Numbered from the stretch's first letter, positions 29,641 to 40,312 are shown. The stretch: 64,000 nucleotides of DNA from Maribacter litopenaei (GCF_025244665.1 NZ_CP104205.1:744001-808000); one strand, 5' to 3'. A program made the numbers and translations. The notes: a model not told the origin generated them from the letters alone.

Positions 29641-30612
29641 ATGAAATATAGAAGGTTTGGAAGGACAGATTGGAAGGTAAGTGAAATAGGATATGGTATG
29701 TGGGGTATGGCAGGTTGGACTGCTTCTGATGATGAGCAATCTGCTAAATCCCTTGATTTGGCGGTTGAAAACGGTGTTAATTTTTTTGATACTGCTTGGG
29801 GCTATGGTGAAGGACACAGTGAGGAACTTACGGGCGACCTTGTAAAAAGACATCCGTCCAAAAAATTATATACGGCTAGCAAGATTCCTCCCAAGAATTT
29901 TCAGTGGCCGGCCAAACCGGAATATGCTTTTGAAGATTCCTATCCGGTAGATCATATTATGGAATATACCCATAAGACCTTAAAAAATTTAGGTTTGGAA
30001 CAAATTGATTTGATGCAGTTTCATACGTGGGACGATACCTGGAGTGAAAGAGAGGAGTGGCAAAGGGCTATAGAGGATTTAAAAAAATCCGGTAAAGTAG
30101 CGGCCATGGGAATTAGTATGAATCGTTGGGAACCTGAAAATGGAATGAAGGCATTGAAAACCGGATTGCTGGATGCCGTACAGGTTATCTACAATATCTT
30201 TGATCAGGCACCGGAAGACGAGTTATTCCCTTTGTGTGAAAAAATGGATATTGCCGTAATAGCCAGGGTTCCCTTTGATGAAGGTACCTTAACGGGAAAT
30301 TTAACGAAGGAAACTACATTCCCGTAAGGGGATTGGAGAGGCACCTATTTTGTCCCGGAAAATCTTAATTCTTCCGTAGAACATGCAGATGCCTTAAGAC
30401 CCCTAATACCCGAAGGTATGACCATGGCGGAGACGGCCCTTCGTTTTATTTTGGAAAATAAACATGTAGGAACAACCATTCCTGGAATGCGAAAACAACG
30501 TAATGTATTGGCGAATACCGCAACAAGCGATGGCAAGCCTATGTCCAAAGAACTTTATAAGGAACTTAAGAAACACCGTTGGGATAGGGTGCCTACCTCT
30601 TGGTCACAGTAG
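29641..30612 (+). CDS. Aldo/keto reductase (in-frame stop TAA)
   Basis: A (beta/alpha)8 NADPH-dependent reductase of 323 codons. Catalytic residues are visible: Asp in FFDTAWGYGEGHSEE (with Tyr), Lys in YTASKIPP and His in MQFHTWDD; the cofactor end reads TTIPGMRKQRNVLANTA. A TAA at 30325-30327 interrupts the frame, which continues unchanged as GDWRGTYFVPENL. The family has Pro-Glu-Gly-Asp here, and CCCGTAAGG differs from CCCAGAAGG only at the CCAGA pentamer, so this belongs to the general error pattern. It may act on sugars or aldehydes released by the GH43 neighbour. Confidence 0.9.
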
Positions 30613-30613
30613 A

Positions 30614-31039
30614 CTATTTAGCAAATAATTGCCCCATGTCCTTAAACGCTTTAAATTCCAAAGCGTTACCGGCAGGATCCAAAAAGAACATGGTGGCCTG
30701 TTCGCCCACGAGTCCCTTGAAACGGATATAAGGCTCAATGACAAATTTTACGCCTTTTTGTTTTAGTTCTTCGGAAAAGCTCTCAAAGGTTTCCCAGGGC
30801 AGCACGACCCCATAATGAGGTACAGGGACATCGTGACCGTCCACTGGATTATGGTGAAGTGCTTCCGTTTCGGATTTAGGTTTGTAGTGGATGACCAATT
30901 GGTGTCCGAAGAGGTTAAAGTCGACCCAATGGTCGCTACTTCTTCCTTCTTCGCAATTCAAGACTTCTCCATAGAATTTTCTACATTCCGCTAAGTTGTG
31001 TACCGGAATGGCAATGTGAAAGGGTGAAACTTTACTCAT
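30614..31039 (-). CDS. VOC family protein (glyoxalase/bleomycin resistance fold)
   Basis: A 141-residue intact protein with two beta-alpha-beta-beta-beta modules. Putative metal ligands are His in [12 protein letters not shown], His in VPHYGVVLP and the Glu of NALEFKAF. Such proteins are dioxygenases, lyases or isomerases; the activity cannot be read here. It starts 3 bp after the DUF7218-like gene and converges with the aldo/keto reductase with a 1-bp gap. Confidence 0.92.
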   Translation of the reverse strand: MSKVSPFHIAIPVHNLAECRKFYGEVLNCEEGRSSDHWVDFNLFGHQLVIHYKPKSETEALHHNPVDGHDVPVPHYGVVLPWETFESFSEELKQKGVKFVIEPYIRFKGLVGEQATMFFLDPAGNALEFKAFKDMGQLFAK

Positions 31040-31042
31040 TAT

Positions 31043-31293
31043 TCAGTTATTACGTAAAGCCGAAATTAACTCTTTTTTGTTCATTTTGGAACGTCCTTCC
31101 AAACCAATTTCCTGGGCTTTTTCATAGAGCTCCTTTTTGGTCCTTTCTTCGTAATTGGAAGCCTTTCGACCTTTTTTGCCGAATCTGGAGTGTTTGCAAT
31201 TCGTGCGGCCTTCTCCTTGCTATACCCTTTTTCAACCAGTGCCTCGTACTGTTCCTCGTTCATAACACTGGGCCTTTTGTTTTCTTTTGCCAT
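31043..31293 (-). CDS. Small Rho-termination-factor-like protein (DUF7218 type; 1-bp deletion)
   Basis: The first half reads MAKENKRPSVMNEEQYEALV, EKGYSKEKAARIANTP. The plus strand at 31179-31183 shows GCCGAATC for GCCAGAATC. Correcting it restores PDSGKKGRKASNYEERTKKE and LYEKAQEIGLEGRSKMNKKE, ending LISALRNN at TGA 31043-31045, 83 residues. The C-terminal half resembles the Rho termination factor N-terminal SAP-like domain. I start at ATG 31293, not at 31314, because homologous small proteins begin MAK. It precedes the VOC gene in a tight pair. Confidence 0.82.
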
Positions 31294-31354
31294 TTTTATT
31301 TTAAAACTAACCAAAAGAAGTATAGAAGGACAGTCGAAACTTTAATAGGGTTCT

Positions 31355-32194
31355 TTAATCTTGTAAAAAAGCAATGATTTTCTTGTTGACCTCTTCTTGA
31401 TGCATAGAATGGCCCGGACCTTCCGTACTTATAAAGGTACTTTCTTTCCATACGGAGTGAACCCGTTCCGATGCATGGTAGGGGGTTATTTTGTCCCATC
31501 GGTCGTGTAATAAAAGTCCTTTTTTAGTATTTGACGATGCGAACTTGGAGGATGAAAATTCTTTTATGGTAAAACCGAAACGCTCGTTGATATAGATTTC
31601 AAGGGCATCAATCACACGATTCGAAAGGCCCAACATATTTTTGAAATGCTCGATGATTTCATGGAATTCAGAGGGAGAGCCAATGGTTACTATTTTTTCA
31701 ATTGTATCATTTGGATTTTTGAATTCATTATATAGAATTGTCATTCCCCCTACTGAGTGTCCTATAAGGTGGTCCGGTACATATGTATGTATCATTACCT
31801 CTAAAATTTCTGCATATAGGGGTACGTAGAGATATTTGCCTGATGAATAGCCATGTGCAGGAGCATCAAAAGCAATTACATTAAAATCGGCTGCCGTCAA
31901 TTTTTCAAGTAGCTTGTGCCATCTCCAAGTATTACTTTCCCAACCATGGATTAAAAGAACGGTATCTTTTGTGCCATGCCATTTATAGGTTTGTATTGAG
32001 TGACCTGATACGTCTATCCGTTCATGTTTAACGGGATCTAAATAATCTTTTTGATGGGGCAATACCCTACCTTTTCTCACTTTAGTAAAAATCGTAAACG
32101 CTTTCTCGGCAGCTTTTTTCGGACTTATATAAGCAAATACATTTAAAAGAGCACCGTATAATTTGGGAATGAACTTTTTAAACAAGGCGTTCAT
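31355..32194 (-). CDS. Alpha/beta hydrolase
   Basis: A 279-residue intact hydrolase. Oxyanion region LLIHGWESNTWRW, nucleophile elbow IGHSVGGM, Asp in LLLHDRWDKITPY and His in EGPGHSMH form a complete triad. A hydrophobic N-terminal stretch (GALLNVFAYISPKK) may contact the membrane. It follows the small lipoprotein gene on the same strand by about 50 bp. The substrate is unknown. Confidence 0.93.
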   Translation of the reverse strand: MNALFKKFIPKLYGALLNVFAYISPKKAAEKAFTIFTKVRKGRVLPHQKDYLDPVKHERIDVSGHSIQTYKWHGTKDTVLLIHGWESNTWRWHKLLEKLTAADFNVIAFDAPAHGYSSGKYLYVPLYAEILEVMIHTYVPDHLIGHSVGGMTILYNEFKNPNDTIEKIVTIGSPSEFHEIIEHFKNMLGLSNRVIDALEIYINERFGFTIKEFSSSKFASSNTKKGLLLHDRWDKITPYHASERVHSVWKESTFISTEGPGHSMHQEEVNKKIIAFLQD

Positions 32195-32242
32195 GGGTCG
32201 TTTTGTTATGTTTTACTGTTGAAAGCTATAGTTGGTATATGA

Positions 32243-32798
32243 TTAATCCCAACCTACCATCATGTATTTTATTTTTGCCGCATCTCGGAATTTGAACTGC
32301 CTCAATATTTGTATTTGCCTTATAACGCAGATTTTCAGGTAACTCAGCTTTGTCTATAGTAAAATAAATATCGCTGTCCTTTAAAAGTATTATCACGTTA
32401 TTAATGGAGGTGATAATCTTCTTTATTTCATACTTCTCCTGAATATCCTTGAAAGTGCTTTCAATGTTTATTCCCTTATCAGTTTTGAATCGTTTATCGT
32501 TGATCAAAACATTTTGAATGGTAGGTATACTATCCGTATTGGGTGTTAGGGTTAACAATAATGGTCCTCCTTTTTCGTATATTTTAATTTTACTGGACCC
32601 ACTTCCAAAATTTGATTGAATGGTATCCCTAACAATGGAGTCTTTTGCATAAATAAGATCTAAATCTCGCGCAAGACTGGATTTGTCCAATTTACCCACA
32701 TAATTTGTTGTAATACTAAATGTAAGGTCTTCTTCTGTATTACATTGGGTAATGATGATAAAGGAAAAAAGGATGATGATTTTTTTGATTGATTTCAT
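32243..32798 (-). CDS. Hypothetical lipoprotein (1-bp insertion near the 3' end)
   Basis: About 184 residues starting with a lipoprotein signal (FSFIIITQC, Cys 19) and continuing as a mixed alpha/beta domain of unknown family. Near the end the plus strand reads TCTCGG at 32283-32288. With TCTGG the C-terminus becomes EAVQIPDAAKIKYMMVGWD and stops at 32243-32245, instead of the basic tail of the uncorrected frame ending at 32226. It lies upstream of the alpha/beta hydrolase in the same direction. Confidence 0.72.
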
Positions 32799-32911
32799 GT
32801 GTTAATAGATACTGTTTTAAGGAACATACTTTGACTTCGCCCAGTAAAGGGCTGCAAATCGTTTTGACATCTCAGAATATAGTAGCAAACGCATAGCTCA
32901 TTTCATAAAAA

Positions 32912-34427
32912 TTATCGGATGACTTTTTTTAATACGCCAAGTACACCTCTTATAAAGGTAGCACTGGTCAACACTTTAATCACTGGATTTTGTCTCGGTA
33001 CTTCGTCTACTACTGCTAGATGCTCTTCTTGTAGTTTGACCTCTTTCCTTTTCCTTTTGGGCCAGTTCCTCCGCCTTTTCAATTTTTTCGTTTAAAATTT
33101 CATAGGCGCTCTCGCGATCGATTATTTCGCTGTATTTTTTTACCAGTTTGGAATTATCAATAAGGTCTTTTAATTCATTTTCCGACAATATATCCATACG
33201 GCTCATTGGAGCCCGTAATAAGGTGGCAGCCAAAGGCGTTGGTCTTCCTTTTTCATCCAAGGCGGATATTAAAGCTTCTCCAATTCCTAAAGAGGTAAGA
33301 ACTTCCTTGGTATCATAATATTCGGAAATGGGATAGTTCTCTGCTGTTAGCTTAATGGCTTTACGGTCCCTGGCCGTAAAGGCCCTGAGCGCATGTTGTA
33401 CCTTCAAACCTAATTGTGCCAATACTTCGTTAGGTACGTCCGTTGGGTTTTGAGTGACAAAATATAACCCGATTCCCTTAGAACGTATCAATTTTACGAT
33501 ACTCTCTATCTGATCTAGAAGAGCTTTTGATGCTTCGTTGAAGATGAGATGGGCCTCGTCTATGAACAAAATGAGCTCCGGTCTTTCACTATCCCCCATT
33601 TCAGGGAAGGTGTCATAAATTTCCGCCAATAAACTGAGCATAAAGGTGGAGAACAATTTAGGTCTATCCTGAATATCCGTAAGCCTAATTATGTTGATAT
33701 ATCCCCGACCATTTTCATCGATTCGGGTAAGGTCATTGACTTCAAAGGATTTTTCACCAAAAAACAGGTCTGCTCCCTGTTGTTCCAACTCGATTATTTT
33801 CCTCAGGATGGTTCCAGTGGAGCTGGTTGAAATTCGCCCATATTCCTCCGTAAATTCCGCCTTGCCCTCGCCCGTAGCATATTGCAATACTTTTTTAAAG
33901 TCCTTGAGATCTAATAGCGGCAATTTATTGTCGTCACAGTATTTGAAGATTACCGCAACAATACCTTCCTGGGTTTCGGAAAGATCCAGAATTCTCGAAA
34001 GTAGTATCGGTCCAAATTCAGAAACCGTGGCCCTAAGTTTTACACCGCCCTGTTCCGAAAGTGAAAGAATCTCAACTGGAAAACTCTTTGATTCGAACGG
34101 AATTCCAATTTTGGCATGGCGCTCGTCAATTTTTGGGTGACCAGGACTTGGTTGGGCCAGTCCGCTCAAATCACCTTTAAGATCCATAAGAAGTACCGGA
34201 ATACCTTTATCCGATAGATTTTCTGCCAGCACTTGCAATGTTTTTGTTTTACCCGTTCCCGTTGCACCGGCAATCAACCCATGTCGGTTCAATGTTTTCA
34301 AGGGTACCTTTACCAAGGCGTTGGTCATTGCTTCCCCGTTTAACATTGCGGCACCCATCGTTATATAGTCGCCTTTGGTAGCATATCCGTTTTCAATATG
34401 TTCAAAAAATTCCTCTTTGGACGCCAT
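32912..34427 (-). CDS. DUF853/HerA-like helicase-domain ATPase (1-bp insertion near the 3' end)
   Basis: A P-loop ATPase of about 505 residues with Walker A GATGTGKTKT, Walker B LILFIDEAHL, a sensor FVTQNPTDVP and an arginine region HALRAFTARDRKA. I start at MASKEEFFEH (34427), the family start; the open frame extends upstream to 34496. The plus strand has TCTCGG at 32993-32998. Correcting to TCTGG restores NPVIKVLTSATFIRGVLGVL and the stop at 32912-32914, the conserved C-terminal tail of this family. Related to HerA/FtsK pumps; the cellular role is not established. Confidence 0.9.
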
Positions 34428-34429
34428 AC

Positions 34430-34461
34430 TCAAAAATTTTGCTAAAAATAGCGGATTTTTG
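34430..34461 (-). other. Nested palindrome in the leader of the DUF853 gene
   Basis: CTCAAAAAT (34430-34438) and ATTTTTGAG (34453-34461) are inverted repeats enclosing GCTA-AAAA-TAGC. The structure lies immediately before the start codon and could form a hairpin in the mRNA leader or serve as an operator. The gap 34462-34665 shows nothing else I recognise. Confidence 0.4.
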
Positions 34462-34665
34462 AGCAAAAGAAAAAGGGAATGTATGCCTTGATGCAAAAAG
34501 GTGCCACGGCCTCCCTTTCTGTCCCTTGTTTTTTGGACGCAATGTGTATCTTAGGGCTTGTAAAATTTGTTTTTTCTAACCAAAAGATTTGTTCAATAGT
34601 ACTATTTTAGGGAGGTTCATGGGGAATTTTCCTTGGATTACAGATACATCATTTAAATAGGGATA

Positions 34666-36427
34666 ATGTCATTTTTTATACCAAAAGGTCACTTTTTAAC
34701 GCTTTTGGGCCTTAGTTTCGCCTTTTTTTCTTGTAAGAGCAATGGTGAAAAGGATATGGCCGATACAGGAGACCGAGTGGACACCTACCGTCAGGATGAA
34801 CTATCCGTACAGGAAGGCATGCAGTTGTTCAATACACATTGTGCCAGTTGCCATGATTTTAATTCAAATAACATTGGCCCAAGTTTGGCCGGTGTAACCG
34901 GTAAGGTAGATAAGGCTTGGCTTATCGATTTTATAAAAAACCCTAAGAATAAAATAGTGGCCGGGGACGTAAGGGCAGTTCGGCTATATGAAACCTATGG
35001 TACGTACATGCCGGCTTTTGAGCATTTTTCCCAGGATGATTTGGAGGGCCTATTAGGTTTTCTACATAAGTATTCCGAGGCGGAAAAAAAGAGTAAAAGG
35101 AAAAGATCCGGGGCCATTACGGACCCCATTCCTGAAAAAATAACCCAGTCCAATCTCCTGCTGGTTTTAGAAGAGGTGCTTCAAGTGCCCGCCAGTGCAG
35201 ACCATCATCCTAAGGCTCGTATCAATAAATTTGTTGCCTTGCCCACACCTGAAGGGGAACGACAGTTTATAGCTGATTTGAACGGTACATTATACGAGGC
35301 CAAGGAATCTACGGTCACTAGCTATCCGGATATGGCCGTGGAACTGCCAAATTTCATCAATGTCCCCGGTTTTGGTACGGGTCTTGGCAGTTTTGATTTT
35401 CACCCCAATTTTGATGAAAACGGACTACTGTATACAACCCATACTGAACCGGCCCATACGCGTAAGGCCGATTTCCCGCTGCCTGATAGCCTAAAGGTTG
35501 GATTACAATGGATACTTACCGAATGGAAGGTCGAAGACCCCTTATCCTCAAGGTTCAAGGGGTCAAAAAGGGAACTGTTACGGGTGGACATGATGGGTAC
35601 TTCGCATGGATTTCAAGAGGTTTCCTTCAATTCCATGGCAAAAAAGGAGGATACCGATTATGGATACCTATACCTTGGTGTTGGTGATGGCGGGGCCATA
35701 TATGCCGATCAGCCTCAATTAGTAGGCCAAAAGGACCGAGATATGGGGAACGGTAATCCGAATAGACCCTTTGGGAAGTAATAGCGATAATGGTAAATAC
35801 GGAATTCCTTCGGATAATCCCTTTGTAGGGAATGGGGAAGGTATTCCAGAAATATGGGCCTATGGTTTCAGAAACCCCCATCGGATTTCGTGGGATGCCA
35901 AAGATCCTCTTCGAATGTATGTCTCCAATATAGGCCGGCATAGTTTAGAAGAAGTGAACCTTGTGGAAAAAGGACGAAATTATGGTTGGCCTAACAGGGA
36001 GGGTACCTTTTTATTTGATTCCAGTGCCAATACAGAGGTCGTCTATCCGCTACCCAAAGATGACGGGGGCTATGTCTATCCCATCATAGAATATGACCAC
36101 GATGAGGGCAATGCGGTTTCAGGAGGCTATGTTTATTATGGTACGTTGGATAAACTCCAGGGCAAGTACCTTTTTGGCGATATTCCACGGGGCACCATTT
36201 TCATTGCGGATGTGGGTAATGTATCCATTGGCAACCAGGCATCCATCCAAAAAATGGAATTTCTACTGAACTCAAAAGCCACTACCTTTAATGCCTTGTT
36301 GGGTGGTGCACGTGTAGATCTAAGATGGGGTATGGACAGTGCTGGCGAACTCTATCTTTTTACCAAATATGATGGCAAGGTCTATAAGGTAGTAGACTGT
36401 ACCGCCAAAGATGTGCCTTCAACCTAA
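34666..36427 (+). CDS. Cytochrome c - PQQ-type sugar dehydrogenase fusion lipoprotein (1-bp insertion)
   Basis: About 586 residues. A lipoprotein signal (LGLSFAFFSC) is followed by a c-type cytochrome domain with haem motif CASCH (about residue 61) and axial Met in YMPAF. From about 155 a glucose/sorbosone dehydrogenase beta-propeller follows (GFGTGLGSFDFHPNF, YLGVGDGG, YGFRNPHRISWD, GRNYGWPNREG). At 35736-35741 CCGAGA stands for CCAGA; repair gives QKDQIWGTVIRIDPLG and joins the halves. The fusion suggests periplasmic oxidation of a sugar or sugar acid with electrons passed to its own haem. Confidence 0.88.
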
Positions 36428-36484
36428 AATTGCTTCCCTGGGCTGAAAACTTTGCCCAAGTCTTTTCCTATCTTTGCCGAATGA

Positions 36485-36506
36485 AACCCTCTCTGAGGGA
36501 TTTTTT
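36485..36506 (+). terminator. Terminator between the dehydrogenase fusion and queE
   Basis: CCCTC (36487-36491) pairs with GAGGG (36495-36499) and is followed by ATTTTTT. A TATCTTTG box at 36469-36476 lies just upstream, so this hairpin may also act as an attenuator in the queE leader. Confidence 0.65.
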
Positions 36507-36592
36507 ATGGCAATCTAAATAGTTCCAATATTGGAATTCACTGATTGTCAAAATAGTAATAAAAAATTAAACACGTGGGAACAAAGGATACC

Positions 36593-37207
36593 ATGGCATT
36601 GGTGAATCAGGGGTTGCTACTACCCTTAATGGAGGAGTTCTATACCATTCAGGGAGAGGGATTTCACAAAGGAACGGCAGCTTATTTCATAAGGGTCGGT
36701 GGATGTGATGTTGGATGCCATTGGTGTGATGTGAAGGAAAGTTGGAATGCCGAAACGCATCCACCAACGGATATTGACAAAATAGTGGAAAATGCGGCCA
36801 AATATTCAGATACCATTGTAGTTACCGGTGGTGAGCCCTTAACTTGGGACATGGGTCCATTGACGGATAAATTAAAGGCTCGAAATCTTAAAACTCACAT
36901 TGAAACTTCAGGGGCATACCCCTTGACCGGCAATTGGGATTGGATATGCCTTTCACCCAAAAAAAATAAACTTCCCGTTGGACAAATTTATGATGAAGCC
37001 GATGAACTAAAGGTCATTGTATATAACAAGCACGACTTAATCTTTGCAGAAGAGCAAGCCTCCTTGACGAACAAAGAATGTATTCTTTATTTGCAACCGG
37101 AGTGGAGCGTTCGGGATAAAGTAGTCCCTATGATTGTAGAGTATGTAATGAAAAACCCCAAATGGAAGGTTTCCTTACAGACCCATAAATACCTAAATAT
37201 TCCCTAA
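36593..37207 (+). CDS. queE: 7-carboxy-7-deazaguanine synthase
   Basis: A radical SAM enzyme of queuosine/preQ0 biosynthesis. The CxxxCxxC cluster motif is CDVGCHWCD; the N-terminal FYTIQGEGFHKGTAAYFIRV and TGGEPL motifs are typical. I start at ATG 36593 (MALVNQG, 204 residues); a GTG at 36575 in frame would add six residues. No preQ1 riboswitch consensus is seen upstream. The 3' end overlaps the convergent metalloprotease gene by 15 bp. Other queuosine genes are not in the window. Confidence 0.94.
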   Translation: MALVNQGLLLPLMEEFYTIQGEGFHKGTAAYFIRVGGCDVGCHWCDVKESWNAETHPPTDIDKIVENAAKYSDTIVVTGGEPLTWDMGPLTDKLKARNLKTHIETSGAYPLTGNWDWICLSPKKNKLPVGQIYDEADELKVIVYNKHDLIFAEEQASLTNKECILYLQPEWSVRDKVVPMIVEYVMKNPKWKVSLQTHKYLNIP

Positions 37208-38093
37208 GATTTTTGGTGCTATCTCGGCGCCGTTGCCTTGTATGTCCTCGATACAAGCGGTACCTAAACCAGGAATTTCAACAGCTTTGCCTGTTTTTGA
37301 AGGTTGTAGAAGACTCATGACCGTGGCGCCCGTAAGAACGCAAGCCGGACTTTGATTTGCCGCATAAGCACCCTTTTTTAGATCCAAACTAGACTTGCCG
37401 GAAAGTGTGAATTGTAGTTCCGCACGCATTAGACATCCCTCTACATTACAATGATTTTCGGCGGCACTATCTTCGTGGTCGGTTAGGGCCGTTGTTCCTA
37501 AATTTACTAGGCCAAAAAGGTGGCCAAATTCGTGGTTCAAAGTAGCGGCTTCCACATCGGCATTGCTTACGGCAATACTTTGGCTGGCCAATTTACGAAT
37601 GGTAGCTTCATGGATAATCATGGAAGTGTTTCTATAAACGGCCCCTAGGGTAACCAATCCCTCATCCGTATCATCGTCTTCCGATGGCGCATCTGAAAAA
37701 TAGATATAAACGGCTAAAGTGGAACCATTGCTATAGGCGATCCTATTATCGGTTTCCAAATCTGCAATTTCCTGTAACGTCAGGCTTTCTTCATCGGGGG
37801 AATCTAATTCCTTGTAAATGAATTCAATATCGTCCTTAAAAGTGTGTAGTCTTAAAAAGTCGGTGAAGTCGGAAATAGCCGTAGCAGTAGGTCTAAAACC
37901 GGACACGTAGGCTATTTCTATTTGGATTTTTGTATAAAGTTCATTGGAGAGTATATCGTTGGCTGAATCTCCTGTACCTTTTAGATTAAGCGTCTTGTCA
38001 ATAACAACTTCTCGGCTCGGTATTATTATCCTTTGAACACGAAAAGATAAAGACCAAAACGAGCAAATACTGAATTATTCTAAATTTTCCCAT
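37193..38093 (-). CDS. Putative metalloprotease lipoprotein (1-bp insertion)
   Basis: About 299 residues. The corrected start MGKFRIIQYLLVLVFIFSC is a lipoprotein signal, and the mature part carries a metzincin-like zinc motif HEFGHLFGL, with His in DHEDSAAENHCN as a candidate third ligand. The plus strand has TCTCGG at 38010-38015; reading TCTGG restores TEPEVVIDKTLNLKGTGDS and joins the signal peptide to the rest. Left uncorrected, the frame starts only at 37906 without a signal. Substrate unknown. Confidence 0.83.
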
Positions 38094-38138
38094 AAACAAC
38101 TTTTTCAATAGCAGAACGATAAAGATACTATACTAGTA

Positions 38139-38873
38139 TTAGATAAAGGTTAAACGGGCCAAATAGTCGTCATTTTCACCTTGTTTTAGCAATTCACATT
38201 CCAGCCCATTGTAATTTGCGGCCCTTCTAAGGGTATTGAAATCTACGTACAACCAATCAAAAGGTTCACTTTCTTCATTATTATATTCCATAGTGAAAGT
38301 GACCTCCCCATAATAATCCATATCCTGGGGAATCCAATAGCCTCCATCTTCATCATCGGACTCGTACATGTATAGAATATCGCTGGAATCCAACAAAACC
38401 TGACCATTTGGGCGTAATAACATTTTCATCTGATTCAAATATTTGTCCAAGTTTTTCAACTTTCCGGCTATCCCGATTCCGTTCATCAATAAAAGCAATG
38501 TGTCATACTTTTGGTCCTTGATTTTTAAAAATTCCGAGTGGATTGTTTTCATTACTCCTCTCTGCTGACACACCGAAATGGCACCGGGAGATGCATCTAA
38601 ACCAGTCACGTCAAATTCATTTTCCTGTAAGTATAGACTATGGCTTCCTGCGCCGCAGCCTACATCCAGAATGCTCCCGCTAGAGTGTTGCAAAGCAATT
38701 TGTTCTAAAAGTGGCATTTTGTCAAAGCCTCGGTACATGTAGGGGATTGGCAATATATCGTCCTCTCCTAAGGACGAATGGATGATAATATCTTCCGTGT
38801 ACTTTAGGTTGTGGTAATCCAACAGGGCCTTGCCCAAAATATCTTTTGACAAATCGCAAATTTTTTGTCCCAC
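38139..38873 (-). CDS. Class I SAM-dependent methyltransferase
   Basis: A 244-residue intact protein with SAM-binding motif I ILDVGCGAGSHSLYL, motif II acidic residue in VTGLDASPGAI, and a later LLLLMNGIGIAG motif. The N-terminal 60 residues form a cap region. The acceptor substrate is not predictable. It is divergent from the YkgJ-family gene, with about 50 bp between starts. Confidence 0.92.
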   Translation of the reverse strand: MGQKICDLSKDILGKALLDYHNLKYTEDIIIHSSLGEDDILPIPYMYRGFDKMPLLEQIALQHSSGSILDVGCGAGSHSLYLQENEFDVTGLDASPGAISVCQQRGVMKTIHSEFLKIKDQKYDTLLLLMNGIGIAGKLKNLDKYLNQMKMLLRPNGQVLLDSSDILYMYESDDEDGGYWIPQDMDYYGEVTFTMEYNNEESEPFDWLYVDFNTLRRAANYNGLECELLKQGENDDYLARLTFI

Positions 38874-38880
38874 AAAAATC

Positions 38881-38909
38881 TTGTTTTAAAAAGTACTTAC
38901 CTAGTTTTG
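38881..38909 (+). promoter_or_regulatory. Promoter of the YkgJ-family gene
   Basis: TTG (38881-38883), an 18-bp spacer and an exact TAGTTTTG -7 box (38902-38909) precede the ATG by 14 bp. Confidence 0.62.
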
Positions 38910-38923
38910 GAATGAAAATTTAA

Positions 38924-39421
38924 ATGATGGATAAAGTACTAAGGCAACTTCCACAATGGGCTTCCGATAAAAAGGCCGAGAACAAGAAATTCTTTGCTAA
39001 ATTAAGGAAGAAACCACCTAAGGATTTGGATTATATCATGCAGGAATTGCACGAGTCCGAATTTGAACGAACGGATTGTCTTACCTGTGCCAATTGCTGT
39101 AAGACAACTGGCCCATTATTTACCAATACCGATATTGAACGCATTGCCAAACATTTTAGGATGAAACCGCAACAGTTTATCGATGCCTATTTACGAATCG
39201 ATGAAGAAAATGACTATGTGCTTCAACAAGTTCCCTGTACTTTCTTGGATACCGATAATTACTGTGCTATCTATTCTGTGCGGCCCAAAGCCTGTAGGGA
39301 GTTTCCCCATACGGACCGAAAAAAGTTCCAACAGATAAGTCACCTGACCTTAAAAAATGTGGCTATTTGTCCGGCTGCCTACAATATTGTAGAGGAAATG
39401 AAAAGGAATATTCAATTGTAA
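38924..39421 (+). CDS. YkgJ family cysteine cluster protein
   Basis: A 165-residue intact protein with the family's Cys-rich core: CLTCANCCKTTGP, then CTFLDTDNYCAIYSVRPKAC and a late CPAAYN Cys. These residues probably bind an Fe-S cluster or zinc. The N-terminal 45 residues are basic and helical. The start could be 38924 or the next ATG at 38927. The sterol-desaturase-like gene follows after 42 bp. Function is not established. Confidence 0.93.
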   Translation: MMDKVLRQLPQWASDKKAENKKFFAKLRKKPPKDLDYIMQELHESEFERTDCLTCANCCKTTGPLFTNTDIERIAKHFRMKPQQFIDAYLRIDEENDYVLQQVPCTFLDTDNYCAIYSVRPKACREFPHTDRKKFQQISHLTLKNVAICPAAYNIVEEMKRNIQL

Positions 39422-39463
39422 TCACTTAAAAATAAATTGGGTTGATTTTGTATATTTAGAAAC

Positions 39464-40304
39464 ATGGAGCAATTGATTCAATACTTTGAAACGATTCCCT
39501 CCTTGCACCGTTCCCTGATACTGGTGGGAGGTATTACTTTTTTTTGGGTACTGGAAGGTATCGTTCCATTATTTACGGTTCGGTATAAAAAATGGCGACA
39601 TGCTGTTCCGAATTTCTTTTTTACCCTTACGACCATCATCATAAATTTTTTCTTGGCTTTTTTGCTATTGAAAACATCGGATTGGACGATTGCCAATGAT
39701 TTTGGCATTATCAATTGGTTACCTACCATGCCACTATGGTTGTATGTGTTGCTTGGTGTGATGCTTTTGGATTTTTTCGGGGCGTATTTGGCCCATTGGG
39801 TAGAGCATAAAGTGAAACCTTTGTGGATGATCCATTTGGTGCATCATTCCGACCATCATGTGGATACTACGACAGCAAATAGGCACCATCCTTTGGAGTC
39901 CTTGGTACGTTATCTATTTACGCTATTGGGAGTATTTGTTGTTGGGGCTCCCATCGGTATTATTATGTTATACCGGAGCCTATCCGTGGTTCTTTCCCAG
40001 TTCAACCATGCGAATATTAAACTGCCCACAAAATTGGATAAATATTTAAGCTATCTGATTGTATCTCCGAGATATGCACAAAGTTCACCATCACTATGTA
40101 TTGCCCTACACCGATAGCAATTACGGAAATATTTTTGCCCTATGGGATCGATTGTTCGGAACATATATGCATTTGGAAAGGGGCTCAATTGTGTACGGTG
40201 TGGACACCTTCCCCGATGAAAAGGAAAATTCCAGTGTTTCCGGATTGTTAAAGCAACCGTTTCACAAATATCGTAGGCCTACTAATAAAAGTGATTTTGA
40301 ATAA
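39464..40304 (+). CDS. Sterol desaturase/fatty acid hydroxylase family membrane protein (1-bp insertion)
   Basis: About 279 residues with four or more membrane helices and the di-iron histidine boxes HWVEHK, HLVHHSDHH and, after repair, HKVHHHY. The frame breaks at 40067-40072, where CCGAGA stands for CCAGA; correction gives IVSPDMHKVHHHYVLPYTDS and the end of the protein at 40304. The family uses oxygen to hydroxylate or desaturate lipids. The substrate may be a fatty acid, sphingolipid or carotenoid. Confidence 0.9.
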
Positions 40305-40312
40305 TTTGATAT

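Noticed and set aside
34100..34427. Longer start of the DUF853 ATPase at 34496
   Set aside because: The extra 23 residues are not family-like and the palindromic leader at 34430-34461 would then be coding; MASKEEFF fits the family start.
35730..35781. Collapsed direct repeat in the cytochrome-dehydrogenase gene
   Set aside because: Restoring CCAGA at 35736 gives a perfect reading through IWGTVIRIDPLG with one base removed, so no missing segment is needed.
36428..36592. preQ1 riboswitch upstream of queE
   Set aside because: The A-rich tail and stem sequence of preQ1-I are not present; the hairpin looks like a plain terminator.
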